A stretch of DNA of 14,679 nucleotides from Megamonas sp. UBA1792 (lineage in GTDB: Bacteria > Bacillota_C > Negativicutes > Selenomonadales > Selenomonadaceae), in contig DCFY01000080.1 of NCBI GenBank assembly GCA_002315155.1, forward strand, positions 1-14,679, written 5' to 3'. Below, piece by piece: positions 7,296 to 14,679 of the stretch. The translations under genes and the position numbers were made by a program. How positions within the stretch are numbered: position 1 is the first letter of the stretch; every line of letters begins with the position of its first letter. The notes under the pieces are model-generated. The model saw only the letters and a program-made list of their open reading frames with translations. It was not told the origin of the DNA and made no database searches.

Positions 7296-8543
7296 TCAAA
7301 ATAAATATTCATATCTTTTTTTGAATTCATCAATATTCATCTTATACGTATTAGCAATCGCTGCATCATCAAGATCCTCCTGTTCCAATCGCAACATAAA
7401 TCCTCTCGCAATTTTATAATGAACGGTCTCAATATTTACTCTGCGCACTTTGGTTTTACCTGTTTTCGGATCTGTAAGATCTTTAAAATAAAGTGGCACA
7501 GCTCGATTGTCTTGCAAAGATATCATTGCTCCCGTTCCACCATTAAGCAAGAACTGTATCGCTTCATAACCAAGTGAACGCGTATAATCGATATCATAAG
7601 AAATTGGTGCTGCACAACGCAGTTCATAGCCAATTTCTTTATCAACAATAGAAATTTTTATACCAATTTTTTTTACTTCAGCAAGAACTGCCTGCTTGAG
7701 CATCTGCCCAAAATCCAGCTCAGCATAACGAATATGTCCGTGCTCATCAAGACAAATCTCTCCCAAAAGGGCAAAATCTTCTACCGTAATTTTTTCAAGA
7801 ACACCTTCCGCTATAATTGCCACACCATAGTTTTTACCGCTCAAATAGCGCTTTACAACAGATCCCACAATAATATCTACAACTTGCTGCAAACGAATTT
7901 TCGGTTTTGCAAATTCTTCCGGAATAATTGTAAGAATTGCTCCGGCCGAACGCCCCATACCAAGTGCAAGATGACCAGCAGTCCGCCCCATTGCAATGGC
8001 AAAATACCAACGATTATTTGTCGTCCGTGCATCTTCCATGAGATTTTCAATCTCCATCGTTCCCATGGCCCGAGCCGTTTCGAAGCCAAACGTGGGTACC
8101 CCTTCCGGTAATGGCAAATCATTATCAATCGTTTTAGGCACATGGACAACATTAATCGTTCGTCCACATCGCTTTGCATATTCAGACACCGCCGCTGAAC
8201 TAAACGCTGTATCATCGCCACCAATTGTAACAAGATGTGTTACCCCAAGCTCTGTAAGAGTATCAACAACATGTTTCAAATCCGCTTCCTTCTTTGTCGG
8301 ATTAAAACGTGACATTTGCAAGATGCATCCACCCGTCAAATGAATGCGGCTGACATCATCATAGGTTAAATTTATGTACTTTTTTTCACCTTTTGCCAAA
8401 CGGGAAAAACCATCATAAATTCCAAGGACCTCCCAGCCATGTTTAATGCCTTCCATCGTTACAGCTGAAATAACACTATTGATTCCTGGTGCCGGACCAC
8501 CTCCACATACAATCGCAATTACTTTTCTTACGGAACCTGTCAT
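7296..8543 (-). CDS. 6-phosphofructokinase, probably PPi-dependent
   Basis: This enzyme phosphorylates fructose 6-phosphate to the 1,6-bisphosphate; PPi-dependent members work reversibly in glycolysis and gluconeogenesis. The 415-residue product has the phosphoryl-donor loop GGGPAPGIN (14-22), GGDDT (108-112), PKTIDNDL (136-143, likely catalytic D140), MGRTAGHLA (185-193) and AEGV (245-248). ATP enzymes typically have GGDG and PGTIDND; Asp at position 111 and Lys at 137 are the known determinants of PPi use and ATP exclusion. The start at 8543 is set by GGGAGG seven bases upstream; in-frame ATGs at 8558 and 8597 lack such a site. It is a lone gene between the sigH terminator and the tRNA operon. 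Family assignment is firm; donor specificity is inferred from those two residues. Confidence 0.9.
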   Translation of the reverse strand: MTGSVRKVIAIVCGGGPAPGINSVISAVTMEGIKHGWEVLGIYDGFSRLAKGEKKYINLTYDDVSRIHLTGGCILQMSRFNPTKKEADLKHVVDTLTELGVTHLVTIGGDDTAFSSAAVSEYAKRCGRTINVVHVPKTIDNDLPLPEGVPTFGFETARAMGTMEIENLMEDARTTNNRWYFAIAMGRTAGHLALGMGRSAGAILTIIPEEFAKPKIRLQQVVDIIVGSVVKRYLSGKNYGVAIIAEGVLEKITVEDFALLGEICLDEHGHIRYAELDFGQMLKQAVLAEVKKIGIKISIVDKEIGYELRCAAPISYDIDYTRSLGYEAIQFLLNGGTGAMISLQDNRAVPLYFKDLTDPKTGKTKVRRVNIETVHYKIARGFMLRLEQEDLDDAAIANTYKMNIDEFKKRYEYLF

Positions 8544-8582
8544 TGTTATCCCTCCCATTTTAATTACCACCGAAACATTTTG

Positions 8583-8611
8583 ACAATATTTAAACATTCT
8601 TTGCTTATCAA
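8583..8611 (-). promoter_or_regulatory. Possible promoter of the phosphofructokinase gene
   Basis: The minus strand has TTGATA (8606-8611), 17 bases, then TATTGT (8583-8588), 5/6 and 4/6 matches to the SigA consensus, 40 bases before the chosen start. A separate promoter is expected because a strong terminator lies just upstream. Nothing else is recognisable in the 8544-8666 gap. Confidence 0.45.
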
Positions 8612-8666
8612 AAAAACTCCTGCTAAATTTTGCAATTATTTGAAATTTATAACTTTATAATTGTTA

Positions 8667-8702
8667 TAAAAAAAACCGGCTCGTAATTAAACGATACCGG
8701 TT
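8667..8702 (-). terminator. Intrinsic terminator after sigH
   Basis: On the minus strand AACCGG pairs with CCGGTT, with an inner TCGT/ACGA helix, followed by an uninterrupted T-run. It begins five bases after the sigH stop and closes the T-box operon. Confidence 0.9.
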
Positions 8703-8707
8703 CTGCT

Positions 8708-9448
8708 TTATATATCTTTACTTCCATCATTGCACAATCCATGCAGCCGTCTGTTGATTGAGCTTAAGCCATTATATACACTACTCATATCCACATCCTC
8801 ACCACGATTATCCATATAACGTTCCAGTTTACGTTTTACACGCTGTAACGCATTATCAATGGATTTCACATGACGATCAAGATCAACAGCAATTTCCTGA
8901 TAAGACTTTCCATCAAGATAAGACATAAGTACCTTCCATTCAAGGTCACTCAAAATCTCTTCCATCTTTGCCTCTATATCAATAAACTCTTCCCGACTAA
9001 TAACCATTTCTTCTGGATCTGAGACCTTTGAACCGGACAATACATCAAGCAGCGTTCTGTCCGAATCCTCATCATAAATTGGTTTGTTCAAAGAAACATA
9101 CGAATTCAGTGGGATATGCTTTTGTCGTGTTGCCGTCTTAATTGCCGTAATAATCTGACGTGTCACACAAAGTTCCGCAAAAGCACGAAAAGAAGATAAC
9201 TTGTCATTCCGAAAATCACGAATTGCCTTATATAAACCAATCATACCTTCCTGAATAATATCTTCCCGATCTGCTCCGATTAAGAAATAAGACCGTGCCT
9301 TTGCCCGCACAAAATTTCTATACTTATTAATCAGATAATCAAGTGCGATAGTATTACTGCTATCCTTTATTTCAGCGACGATCTCTTCATCTGTCATATT
9401 TTCGAAATCATTGACAGCTTCTTCTGTATTCTGTATATTAACCTTCAT
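8708..9448 (-). CDS. sigH: RNA polymerase sigma factor, SigH (Spo0H) type
   Basis: This is an alternative sigma-70 factor. In Bacillus its relative directs transition-phase, competence and early sporulation genes. The 246-residue product has region 2 at about residues 35-110 (LINKYRNFVRAKARSYFLIG, then DREDIIQEGMIGLYKAIRDF). The linker SYVSLNKPIYDEDSDRTLLD follows. Region 4 lies at about 165-211, with the helix-turn-helix SYQEIAVDLDRHVKSIDNAL. A 35-residue polar tail follows region 4, beyond where Bacillus SigH (about 218 residues) ends. The start at 9448 was chosen because GGAGG lies eight bases upstream; the in-frame ATG at 9478 lies before that site. It has its own consensus promoter and ends the cysE operon. 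Whether this organism sporulates cannot be told from this window. Confidence 0.94.
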   Translation of the reverse strand: MKVNIQNTEEAVNDFENMTDEEIVAEIKDSSNTIALDYLINKYRNFVRAKARSYFLIGADREDIIQEGMIGLYKAIRDFRNDKLSSFRAFAELCVTRQIITAIKTATRQKHIPLNSYVSLNKPIYDEDSDRTLLDVLSGSKVSDPEEMVISREEFIDIEAKMEEILSDLEWKVLMSYLDGKSYQEIAVDLDRHVKSIDNALQRVKRKLERYMDNRGEDVDMSSVYNGLSSINRRLHGLCNDGSKDI

Positions 9449-9515
9449 CGCCCCGTCCTCCAAGTCAAATGAAAACACATTTCATGCACTTTACATTTTA
9501 TCCTTTATCAAAGAA

Positions 9516-9544
9516 ATTATACCTTAGCCACTCCATGTAGTCAA
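9516..9544 (-). promoter_or_regulatory. SigA-type promoter of sigH
   Basis: The minus strand has TTGACT (9539-9544), exactly 17 bases, then a perfect TATAAT (9516-9521). It lies in the 137-base gap between rae1 and sigH. No terminator is visible after rae1, so sigH is probably read both from this promoter and by read-through. Confidence 0.85.
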
Positions 9545-9585
9545 GTCTAAAAGCCTGCATTTCCTGAATCCTTGTACTTTTACTA

Positions 9586-10113
9586 CTAACTTTTTCTTAT
9601 TTTATCAAGCTTCGCTGCCGTTTCTCCATCAATACGCGAGCCAAGTTCACTGCGATTAACAGGAAACACCCGATCGCCTGTATACTCGTCTCGAATTTTT
9701 TTCTTTACTTTCTGTACTGCTTTATGAAGTTCACCTGATGGCATCCTGTAAGCACCCGCTCCCAAAATAACCGACTGTTCTGCTCCATCCGATGTCACAA
9801 CATGCACCTCTCTGCCTAGCCGGACAGAAGCATAAGCCAGGCGCTCAATATAACTGTCCGCCGTTTCCCCTTCACCTGTATATACAAGATCCAAGTGCTC
9901 ATTGAGCTTTTCACAATGCTCTTCATCCGCCGTAAAAAGAGCATCAAATACAATTGTAACATCATAATTTTCATAGGCACCGTACTCCGCCAGAATGTGA
10001 ATCAGGGTGTCTCTTGCATGTTCAAGATCACCGCGTAAAGCAATAAGTTCCGGCCACGCATTGATTACATTATATCCATCAACGATAAAATGTTCCCTTT
10101 TCTGTCTCTTCAT
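9586..10113 (-). CDS. rae1: NYN/PIN-like ribonuclease of the YacP (Rae1) family
   Basis: In Bacillus, Rae1 (YacP) is a ribosome-associated endonuclease that cuts translated mRNA in the A site. The 175-residue product opens with the family signature FIVDGYNVINAWPEL (residues 9-23). Acidic residues typical of PIN-like active sites are visible at D12, D57 (TIVFDALF), D86 (GETADSYIERLA) and D109 (VVTSDGAEQ). The basic C-terminus (KAVQKVKKKIRDEY, KLDKIRKS) could contact RNA. AGGGG lies upstream of the ATG. It follows rlmB after 20 bases, as in many Bacillota, next to mrnC and sigH. Family assignment is firm; activity on ribosomes is inferred from Bacillus. Confidence 0.93.
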   Translation of the reverse strand: MKRQKREHFIVDGYNVINAWPELIALRGDLEHARDTLIHILAEYGAYENYDVTIVFDALFTADEEHCEKLNEHLDLVYTGEGETADSYIERLAYASVRLGREVHVVTSDGAEQSVILGAGAYRMPSGELHKAVQKVKKKIRDEYTGDRVFPVNRSELGSRIDGETAAKLDKIRKS

Positions 10114-10133
10114 TGGAATCGGCCCCTATACAT

Positions 10134-11051
10134 TTATTTATCTACCAAATCCTTTACTGCAATTCTTTGCTTCAGTGATTCATACATAAGAATCGAACCC
10201 GCCACAGATGCATTGAGCGAATTAATCCTGCCGCGCATCGGTATTTTTACAAGAAAGTCGCATAGTTCTTTTGTCAATCGGCTGATACCCTTGCCTTCGT
10301 TCCCAATAACAAGTACAAGCGCTCCTTTGAGATCTGCGTTATAGTAGTCCTGTGTGCCATCCATATCTGCCCCTACAATCCACATATTTCGTTTCTTAAG
10401 CATATTAATTGTCTGCGCAACATTGCCAATGCGAGCTACTGGAACATATTCTATAGCTCCTGCAGATGTTTTTGCTACAGTCGCTGAAAGCGGACAACTA
10501 CGACGTTTGGGAATAAGTACACCATGAACACCCGCTGCATCCGCCGTACGCAGAATTGCACCAAGATTATGGGGGTCCTCAATTTCGTCCAGCAGCAGCA
10601 GAAACGGTGCCTCGCCTTTTTTTTCAGCAGCATGCAGAATATCCTCCACCCCAACATAGTCGATCGGTGAAGCGTATGCCAGTACCCCCTGATGGCGAAG
10701 TCCATGAACAATGGTATCCAGTTTGTTTTTGTCAACCGTCTGCATGATAATACCTTTTTCTTTTGCCAGCGCAATAATTTCCCTTATAGATCCCTGTTGT
10801 TCACCCTTGGCTATAAGTAATTTGTTGATTGAACGTCCACTTTTCAGTGTTTCCATAACGGCGTTGCGTCCAACAACGACGTCGTTCGGCAGCTCAGTTA
10901 CTGATTCCGTAATCAGTTCTGTTTTTGCTCTTGGGTCCCGTTCTTTTCGGGTAAATTGTTCGTCATGTCGCTCAATATGTTTATATGGTATTTCTTTTTT
11001 ATCATTTCGTTTCCCCTTGGAGAAACCTTCTCTATTTTTCTTATTTTCCAT
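10134..11051 (-). CDS. rlmB: 23S rRNA 2'-O-methyltransferase, RlmB/TrmH (SpoU) family
   Basis: SpoU-family enzymes 2'-O-methylate ribose in RNA; RlmB acts on 23S rRNA G2251 in E. coli. The 305-residue product has a lysine/arginine-rich, probably disordered N-terminus (1-55). A substrate-binding domain starts at VVVGRNAVMETLK (58-70). The SPOUT catalytic domain carries motif 1 (LDEIEDPHNLGAILRTADAA, 154-173), motif 2 (VIGNEGKGISRL, 248-259) and motif 3 (NSLNASVAGSILMYE, 277-291) of the knotted SAM site. The upstream ribosome site is weak. The gene starts 10 bases after thyX and ends 20 before rae1. RlmB is the usual name for this locus in Bacillota, but the exact target nucleotide is inferred. 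Confidence 0.93.
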   Translation of the reverse strand: MENKKNREGFSKGKRNDKKEIPYKHIERHDEQFTRKERDPRAKTELITESVTELPNDVVVGRNAVMETLKSGRSINKLLIAKGEQQGSIREIIALAKEKGIIMQTVDKNKLDTIVHGLRHQGVLAYASPIDYVGVEDILHAAEKKGEAPFLLLLDEIEDPHNLGAILRTADAAGVHGVLIPKRRSCPLSATVAKTSAGAIEYVPVARIGNVAQTINMLKKRNMWIVGADMDGTQDYYNADLKGALVLVIGNEGKGISRLTKELCDFLVKIPMRGRINSLNASVAGSILMYESLKQRIAVKDLVDK

Positions 11052-11061
11052 ATTATTTTCT

Positions 11062-11751
11062 CTATTCTTTCTGCATTTTTATCATCTCATCAAATTTTCC
11101 GCAAGTCATTTTTCCTTCCGGGCAATGCCCTGTATCGACGCAAGACGCCCCCGCATTCTTAAAAAGCAACGGCGCAACGCTTTGTACTTCTTTCAACATC
11201 TGATATGCCATTTCGCGAATTTCCCATTGAGCACGGTTGCAGCAACGAAGATTGAAGAAATGCATCAGTGCACGTGCATTGAAAGTTGCCACGATTTTTG
11301 TTTCCGTTGCATTTGCCAATACATAGCGAGCATCTTCCTTGGGCACACCAAGTTCTACCATGTCATTATAGGTGGTACGTATCTGCATCATAAGCGCTTT
11401 AAACTTCTCTGCCGCCTCCGGTTTTGCCGCAATATTGGGCGGCACGATATACTCAAAATCATGTTCTGCTACATAACGCTGTGACTGCTGCGAATAAGAA
11501 GCAACACGGTGGCGTACAAGCTGATGTGTAAGCACACGTGACACACCCTCGATTGCAAAGGTAAACGACACATGTTCCATTGTTGAAGCATGTCCCATAC
11601 TCACAATCTTACTTACAAGTCTTTCCACCTGTGCATCCGTCATTTTTTCGACAAGTTCTGCCGCCCCTGCCGGAGAATAGCAAAGTCTTGCTGACATCGC
11701 AACAACACGTTCCGGATTCTTTGTATGCTCAATTAAATTTACTTTTATCAT
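11062..11751 (-). CDS. thyX: FAD-dependent thymidylate synthase ThyX
   Basis: ThyX makes dTMP from dUMP using methylenetetrahydrofolate, FAD and NADPH. It is unrelated to ThyA and does not yield dihydrofolate. The 229-residue product has the diagnostic ThyX motif [13 protein letters not shown] (residues 80-92, RHR-x7-S-x-R), preceded by [15 protein letters not shown]. The segment [20 protein letters not shown] (near residues 158-177) is also family-typical. The C-terminus has [14 protein letters not shown], a cysteine-rich end. AAGGAG lies upstream of the ATG. It is wedged between mrnC (12-base gap) and rlmB (10-base gap). That position is not found in Bacillus and is part of why I lean towards Negativicutes. 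Confidence 0.97.
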   Translation of the reverse strand: MIKVNLIEHTKNPERVVAMSARLCYSPAGAAELVEKMTDAQVERLVSKIVSMGHASTMEHVSFTFAIEGVSRVLTHQLVRHRVASYSQQSQRYVAEHDFEYIVPPNIAAKPEAAEKFKALMMQIRTTYNDMVELGVPKEDARYVLANATETKIVATFNARALMHFFNLRCCNRAQWEIREMAYQMLKEVQSVAPLLFKNAGASCVDTGHCPEGKMTCGKFDEMIKMQKE

Positions 11752-11763
11752 AAAATGCTCTCC

Positions 11764-12252
11764 TTACTTTTTACTGCTTACATGTGTCATCATCGCTTCT
11801 GAAATCACTTCAAAAGATGCTTCTGCCAATTCATAAAGTCGATCATAACTTTCTTTTAGATACAATGTTCCCAAAAGCGCCTCAAATCCCGTACTCATAT
11901 GATATTCTGCTACACTTGCCGCCCGCGGTGCATGACTTTTCGCATTGCGGGCACGCTTAAAGATCATCTTCTCCTCTTCTGTAAGCATAGTTTCGATTCC
12001 ACGATAAGCTTTTGCCTGCCATACCGCTGAAACAATCTGCGCGCTGAACTGGTTTAGCACTTGTACCTTGTTCTGTTCATAAGCTAAAAGCTTACCGCGG
12101 ACAAAAAGATGAAAATATGCATCCCCTATATAGGCAAGTACTAGTGGATTAATCGTTCTTACATCCATGCCACTATATCTTTTTTGCACCTTACCATTTT
12201 CATCCGGTAAAAACATACTATCTATTAAATATTTGAAATGATCAAACTTCAT
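11764..12252 (-). CDS. mrnC: Mini-ribonuclease III (23S rRNA maturation)
   Basis: Mini-III is an RNase III-like dimer without a separate RNA-binding domain; in Bacillus it matures the ends of 23S rRNA. The 162-residue product shows the RNase III catalytic pattern: NPLVLAYIGDAYFHLFVRG contains the acidic Asp segment, and STGFEALLGTLYL holds the second catalytic Glu. A basic stretch (MIFKRARNAKSHAPR) lies between them. The start at 12252 was chosen because [14 protein letters not shown] is the natural N-terminus; it overlaps the cysS stop by 11 bases, which is tight coupling. A longer frame to 12318 would run deep into cysS and is unlikely. The cysS-mrnC order is standard in Bacillota. Confidence 0.94.
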   Translation of the reverse strand: MKFDHFKYLIDSMFLPDENGKVQKRYSGMDVRTINPLVLAYIGDAYFHLFVRGKLLAYEQNKVQVLNQFSAQIVSAVWQAKAYRGIETMLTEEEKMIFKRARNAKSHAPRAASVAEYHMSTGFEALLGTLYLKESYDRLYELAEASFEVISEAMMTHVSSKK

Positions 12253-13684
12253 GCTTTTTCCACCGCACACCTGTTGGTGAATCTTCCATAGTAATCCCCA
12301 TCTTAGTAAGATCATCACGGATCTTATCCGCTACATCCCAGGCTTTGTTTGCACGTGCCTGCTGACGCAGTTCTATAATAATCTTCATCAGATCTTCTAT
12401 TATTTTTTCATTCTCTCCCTGATACTGTACATCATCTTCTAAAATACCAATAATATCTGCCATTTCTTCGTAGATTGCCTTTACCTTTGTAAAGTTGCCT
12501 GCATCATAGGTCATTTTCCCATTGGTAATCATGTTGTAGTAAATATTAATCTCTTTTGATAGTGCAAACATGTGACTGATTGCCAGTGCTGTATTAAAAT
12601 CATCTTCCATTGCCTCATAGAACATTTTCTTTTCATTTTCAGCTTCAGTCAAAAGGTCAGTCGCGGAAGAATCACTCAGTGACTCCATCCGAATCATTTC
12701 TTTTACGTTATCCATTGAATTCTTCAAGCGGCCAAGACTCGTCTGTGCTTCAGCAAGACGTTCCTCAGCAAAATCAAGCGGACTACGGTAATGTGTCTGC
12801 AAAATAAAAAAGCGAAGAACTTCACCAGAATATTTTTTTAGGATATCTTGTACCGTAAAAAAATTATTTTTCGACTTGCTCATCTTTTCCTGATTAATCG
12901 TAATAAACCCATTATGCAGCCAATAACGAGCAAAACTATGGGGATCTGAACAACAGGCCTGCGACTGTGCTATTTCATTTTCATGATGCGGAAAGATAAG
13001 ATCACTTCCACCACCATGAAAGTCAAAGGTCTTACCCAGATACTTGAGCGACATCGTCGAGCACTCAATATGCCAGCCAGGACGTCCCTTCCCCCATGGA
13101 CTTTCCCAAGATGGTTCTCCCGGCTTTGCTGCCTTCCAAAGAGCAAAATCCATCGGATGATGCTTGCGCGTATCCACATCAATACGTGCACCCGCCTGCA
13201 TATCTTCAAGCTTACGGCCGCTGAGTTTGCCATATCCATCGAATTTTTCAACACTAAAATAGACATCGCCTTCCATCGGATAAGCATAGCCTTTATCAAC
13301 AAGTGTCTGAATCATCGCAATAATATCCGGTATATGCTCAGAGACCTTTGGGTATACATCTGCTCTCCGGACATGGAGTGCATCCATTGCTTGAAAATAA
13401 GCTGAAATATACTTCTCGGATATATCACTCCATTTAACACCCTGTTCATTTGCTGTACGAATAATCTTATCGTCAATATCCGTAAAATTCTGTATATGTT
13501 TTACCTTATAACCACATTTATTAAAAAATCTCTTAATCACATCCCATGTTACAAATGGACGTGCATTACCAATATGCGGATAATTATATGGTGTTACACC
13601 ACAGACATAGATACCAACCTCCCCCTCTTTCAGTGGCTTAAATTCCTGTTTGCTATTTGTAAGTGTATTATATACCTTCATCAT
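12242..13684 (-). CDS. cysS: Cysteinyl-tRNA synthetase
   Basis: This class I synthetase joins cysteine to tRNA-Cys. The 480-residue product has the HIGH-like motif PHIGNARPF (36-44) and KMSKS (267-271). All four zinc ligands known from E. coli are present: C28 (YVCGVTPY), C208 (HIECSTM), and H233 and E237 ([10 protein letters not shown]). An anticodon-binding helical domain follows to the end ([13 protein letters not shown]). Start choice is uncertain: the frame extends to a TTG at 13696, but AAGGAG lies only one base before it, and ATGs at 13684 and 13681 fit the usual MKVYNTLT start. The gene overlaps cysE by 17 bases and mrnC by 11. It is controlled by the Cys T-box upstream of cysE. Confidence 0.97.
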   Translation of the reverse strand: MMKVYNTLTNSKQEFKPLKEGEVGIYVCGVTPYNYPHIGNARPFVTWDVIKRFFNKCGYKVKHIQNFTDIDDKIIRTANEQGVKWSDISEKYISAYFQAMDALHVRRADVYPKVSEHIPDIIAMIQTLVDKGYAYPMEGDVYFSVEKFDGYGKLSGRKLEDMQAGARIDVDTRKHHPMDFALWKAAKPGEPSWESPWGKGRPGWHIECSTMSLKYLGKTFDFHGGGSDLIFPHHENEIAQSQACCSDPHSFARYWLHNGFITINQEKMSKSKNNFFTVQDILKKYSGEVLRFFILQTHYRSPLDFAEERLAEAQTSLGRLKNSMDNVKEMIRMESLSDSSATDLLTEAENEKKMFYEAMEDDFNTALAISHMFALSKEINIYYNMITNGKMTYDAGNFTKVKAIYEEMADIIGILEDDVQYQGENEKIIEDLMKIIIELRQQARANKAWDVADKIRDDLTKMGITMEDSPTGVRWKKHEV

Positions 13685-14405
13685 TTTTTCGCTCAAGCTC
13701 CTTTTCCAAATGATTTATCTTTTCTTCCAAACGTTCTATATTCTGCATCATGAGTTGCATCATTTCCGATTCAGGATCCGGCAATTCATCATGCGAAAGA
13801 TCGACGTCCTGTTCCTCTTCAAGTTCAAGGATTTTTTCATCCACCGTAATCTTTCCTTCTTGTCCCGGCTTTTTTATCCTTTCGCCATGCATGAGTACAA
13901 CACGTCCCGGAATTCCAACAACTGTCGCATATGCTGGTACTGACTTTAAAACAACAGAACCCGCACCAATCTTTGCATGATCCCCCACCGTAAATGATCC
14001 AAGCACCTTTGCTCCTGAGGCAACAACAACATTATTGCCAATCGTTGGATGACGCTTCCCCTTTTCCTTACCTGTCCCGCCCAGCGTAACTCCTTGGTAC
14101 AGCGTGACATTTTTACCAAGTTCAGCTGTTTCACCAATTACAATACCCGTACCATGATCAATGAACAGCCCCTCACCAATAGTTGCCCCCGGATGTATTT
14201 CAATACCTGTCAAAAAGCGGCAAAAATACGATATCATGCGCGGCAAAAGTATCCAGCCTTTTTTATACAAATAATGCCCCATCCTGTACATCCAGATTGC
14301 ATGCAGTCCCTGATAGCAAAAAATCACTTCCCATACGCTCCTTGCTGCCGGATCACGTTCAAAGACTACACGAATATCTTTTTTCAATCGAGAAATCAAC
14401 TTCAT
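13668..14405 (-). CDS. cysE: Serine O-acetyltransferase CysE
   Basis: CysE acetylates serine with acetyl-CoA, the committed step of cysteine synthesis. The 245-residue product has an N-terminal helical domain (1-65). A left-handed beta-helix of hexapeptide repeats follows (about 66-172), with [20 protein letters not shown] (68-87; likely catalytic D83/H84), [20 protein letters not shown] and [10 protein letters not shown] (H119). The C-terminal tail (about 185-245) is acidic and then coiled-coil-like ([20 protein letters not shown]), longer than in many CysE proteins. AGGAGGGG precedes the ATG. It is the first gene after a cysteine T-box, so charging of tRNA-Cys should set its expression together with cysS. 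Confidence 0.97.
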   Translation of the reverse strand: MKLISRLKKDIRVVFERDPAARSVWEVIFCYQGLHAIWMYRMGHYLYKKGWILLPRMISYFCRFLTGIEIHPGATIGEGLFIDHGTGIVIGETAELGKNVTLYQGVTLGGTGKEKGKRHPTIGNNVVVASGAKVLGSFTVGDHAKIGAGSVVLKSVPAYATVVGIPGRVVLMHGERIKKPGQEGKITVDEKILELEEEQDVDLSHDELPDPESEMMQLMMQNIERLEEKINHLEKELERKNDEGI

Positions 14406-14425
14406 CGTACCCCTCCTAAAAAAAA

Positions 14426-14466
14426 CGCAAAAAGAGCCCGCATCCCTATTGCAGAGACGCAGGCCC
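14426..14466 (-). terminator. T-box regulated terminator
   Basis: A 13-bp stem with four G:U pairs (arms 14454-14466 and 14434-14446), with a 7-base loop, is followed by TTTTT and, after GCG, a second run of eight T. It lies 28 bases before the cysE start and is the off-state of the T-box. Confidence 0.92.
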
Positions 14467-14656
14467 GTGGTTCCACTCTGTTTAGATGATTTCTCATCTC
14501 ACTCAATACAGTTAACGCCTGTCTACGTCGGCACTTACTCCATTCAGTGCAACAGTTCCCGGGTGCATTTCCACTATTTCGTCTGCAGCCTTCTCTCACC
14601 ATAAAAGCCTCTCTGTAGCATTTGAAGTAATGTACTTTCCCGTTCATCACCTGTAA
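14426..14656 (-). promoter_or_regulatory. T-box riboswitch, tRNA-Cys specific
   Basis: This leader senses uncharged tRNA-Cys and lets transcription continue into cysE-cysS. On the minus strand the Stem I base is ACAG/CTGT (14651-14654 with 14552-14555), then a GA-rich kink-turn, then CGGG/CCCG. The specifier triplet TGC (14565-14567) stands in GGAAATGCAC next to the lower stem, opposite an AGTA bulge. The distal arm carries AGAGA and a GGTG loop. The T-box GTGGAACCACGG is at 14465-14476; its TGGA bulge matches a UCCA tRNA end, as expected for U73 of tRNA-Cys. An antiterminator CAGAG/CTCTG competes with the terminator. The promoter is probably at or beyond the window edge. Confidence 0.93.
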
Positions 14657-14679
14657 ATTTATCTTTTTATCAAAGCGTG

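Noticed and set aside
10711..11484. A 257-codon plus-strand frame opposite rlmB/thyX
   Set aside because: It runs antisense across two firmly identified genes and their junction, and its product is low-complexity (Phe/Ser/Cys-rich).
14402..14650. An 82-codon minus-strand frame upstream of cysE
   Set aside because: It lies wholly within the T-box leader, whose RNA elements (specifier, T-box, terminator) explain the sequence.

Overview
The window is a housekeeping segment of a Bacillota (Firmicutes) chromosome, with every recognisable gene on the minus strand. Several features point to Bacillota: a Cys-type T-box leader, an L10 leader, a SigH-type sigma factor, a Mini-III RNase (mrnC), a YacP/Rae1-type NYN nuclease, strong AGGAGG ribosome sites and consensus SigA promoters. 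ThyX inside the cysS-mrnC-rlmB cluster and a PPi-type phosphofructokinase make Negativicutes my best guess. The genus cannot be set from sequence alone. I see no mobile element, CRISPR array, defence locus or pseudogene.

Read in the direction of transcription (high to low coordinates), the first unit starts with a cysteine T-box riboswitch (about 14426-14656). It continues through cysE, cysS, mrnC, thyX, rlmB and rae1 with overlaps or gaps of at most 20 bases. It then reaches sigH, which also has its own consensus promoter, and ends at a strong terminator (8667-8702). The unit couples cysteine synthesis and charging to rRNA maturation (mrnC, rlmB), mRNA decay (rae1), thymidylate synthesis (thyX) and an alternative sigma factor. 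Next is a single gene for a phosphofructokinase with PPi-type active-site residues.

Then comes a six-gene tRNA operon (fMet, Thr-UGU, Tyr, fMet, Thr-GGU, Met) with its own promoter and terminator. Its Thr-Tyr-x-Thr core, lying just upstream of secE-nusG, resembles the E. coli thrU-tyrU-glyT-thrT-tufB block, but no tuf gene is present here.

The last part is the transcription/translation super-operon: promoter, rpmG, secE, nusG, rplK, rplA, L10 leader with attenuator, rplJ, rplL, terminator. A separate promoter and a long leader with a terminator-like hairpin precede rpoB, which runs off the low end of the window (899 codons visible).

Nothing here amounts to a new multi-gene system. The points most worth a second look are regulatory: a hairpin between the Shine-Dalgarno and start codon of nusG, a possible attenuator in a separate rpoB leader, the full match of the T-box to tRNA-Cys, the tRNA block order, and two initiator tRNA genes that differ by a compensatory base pair.
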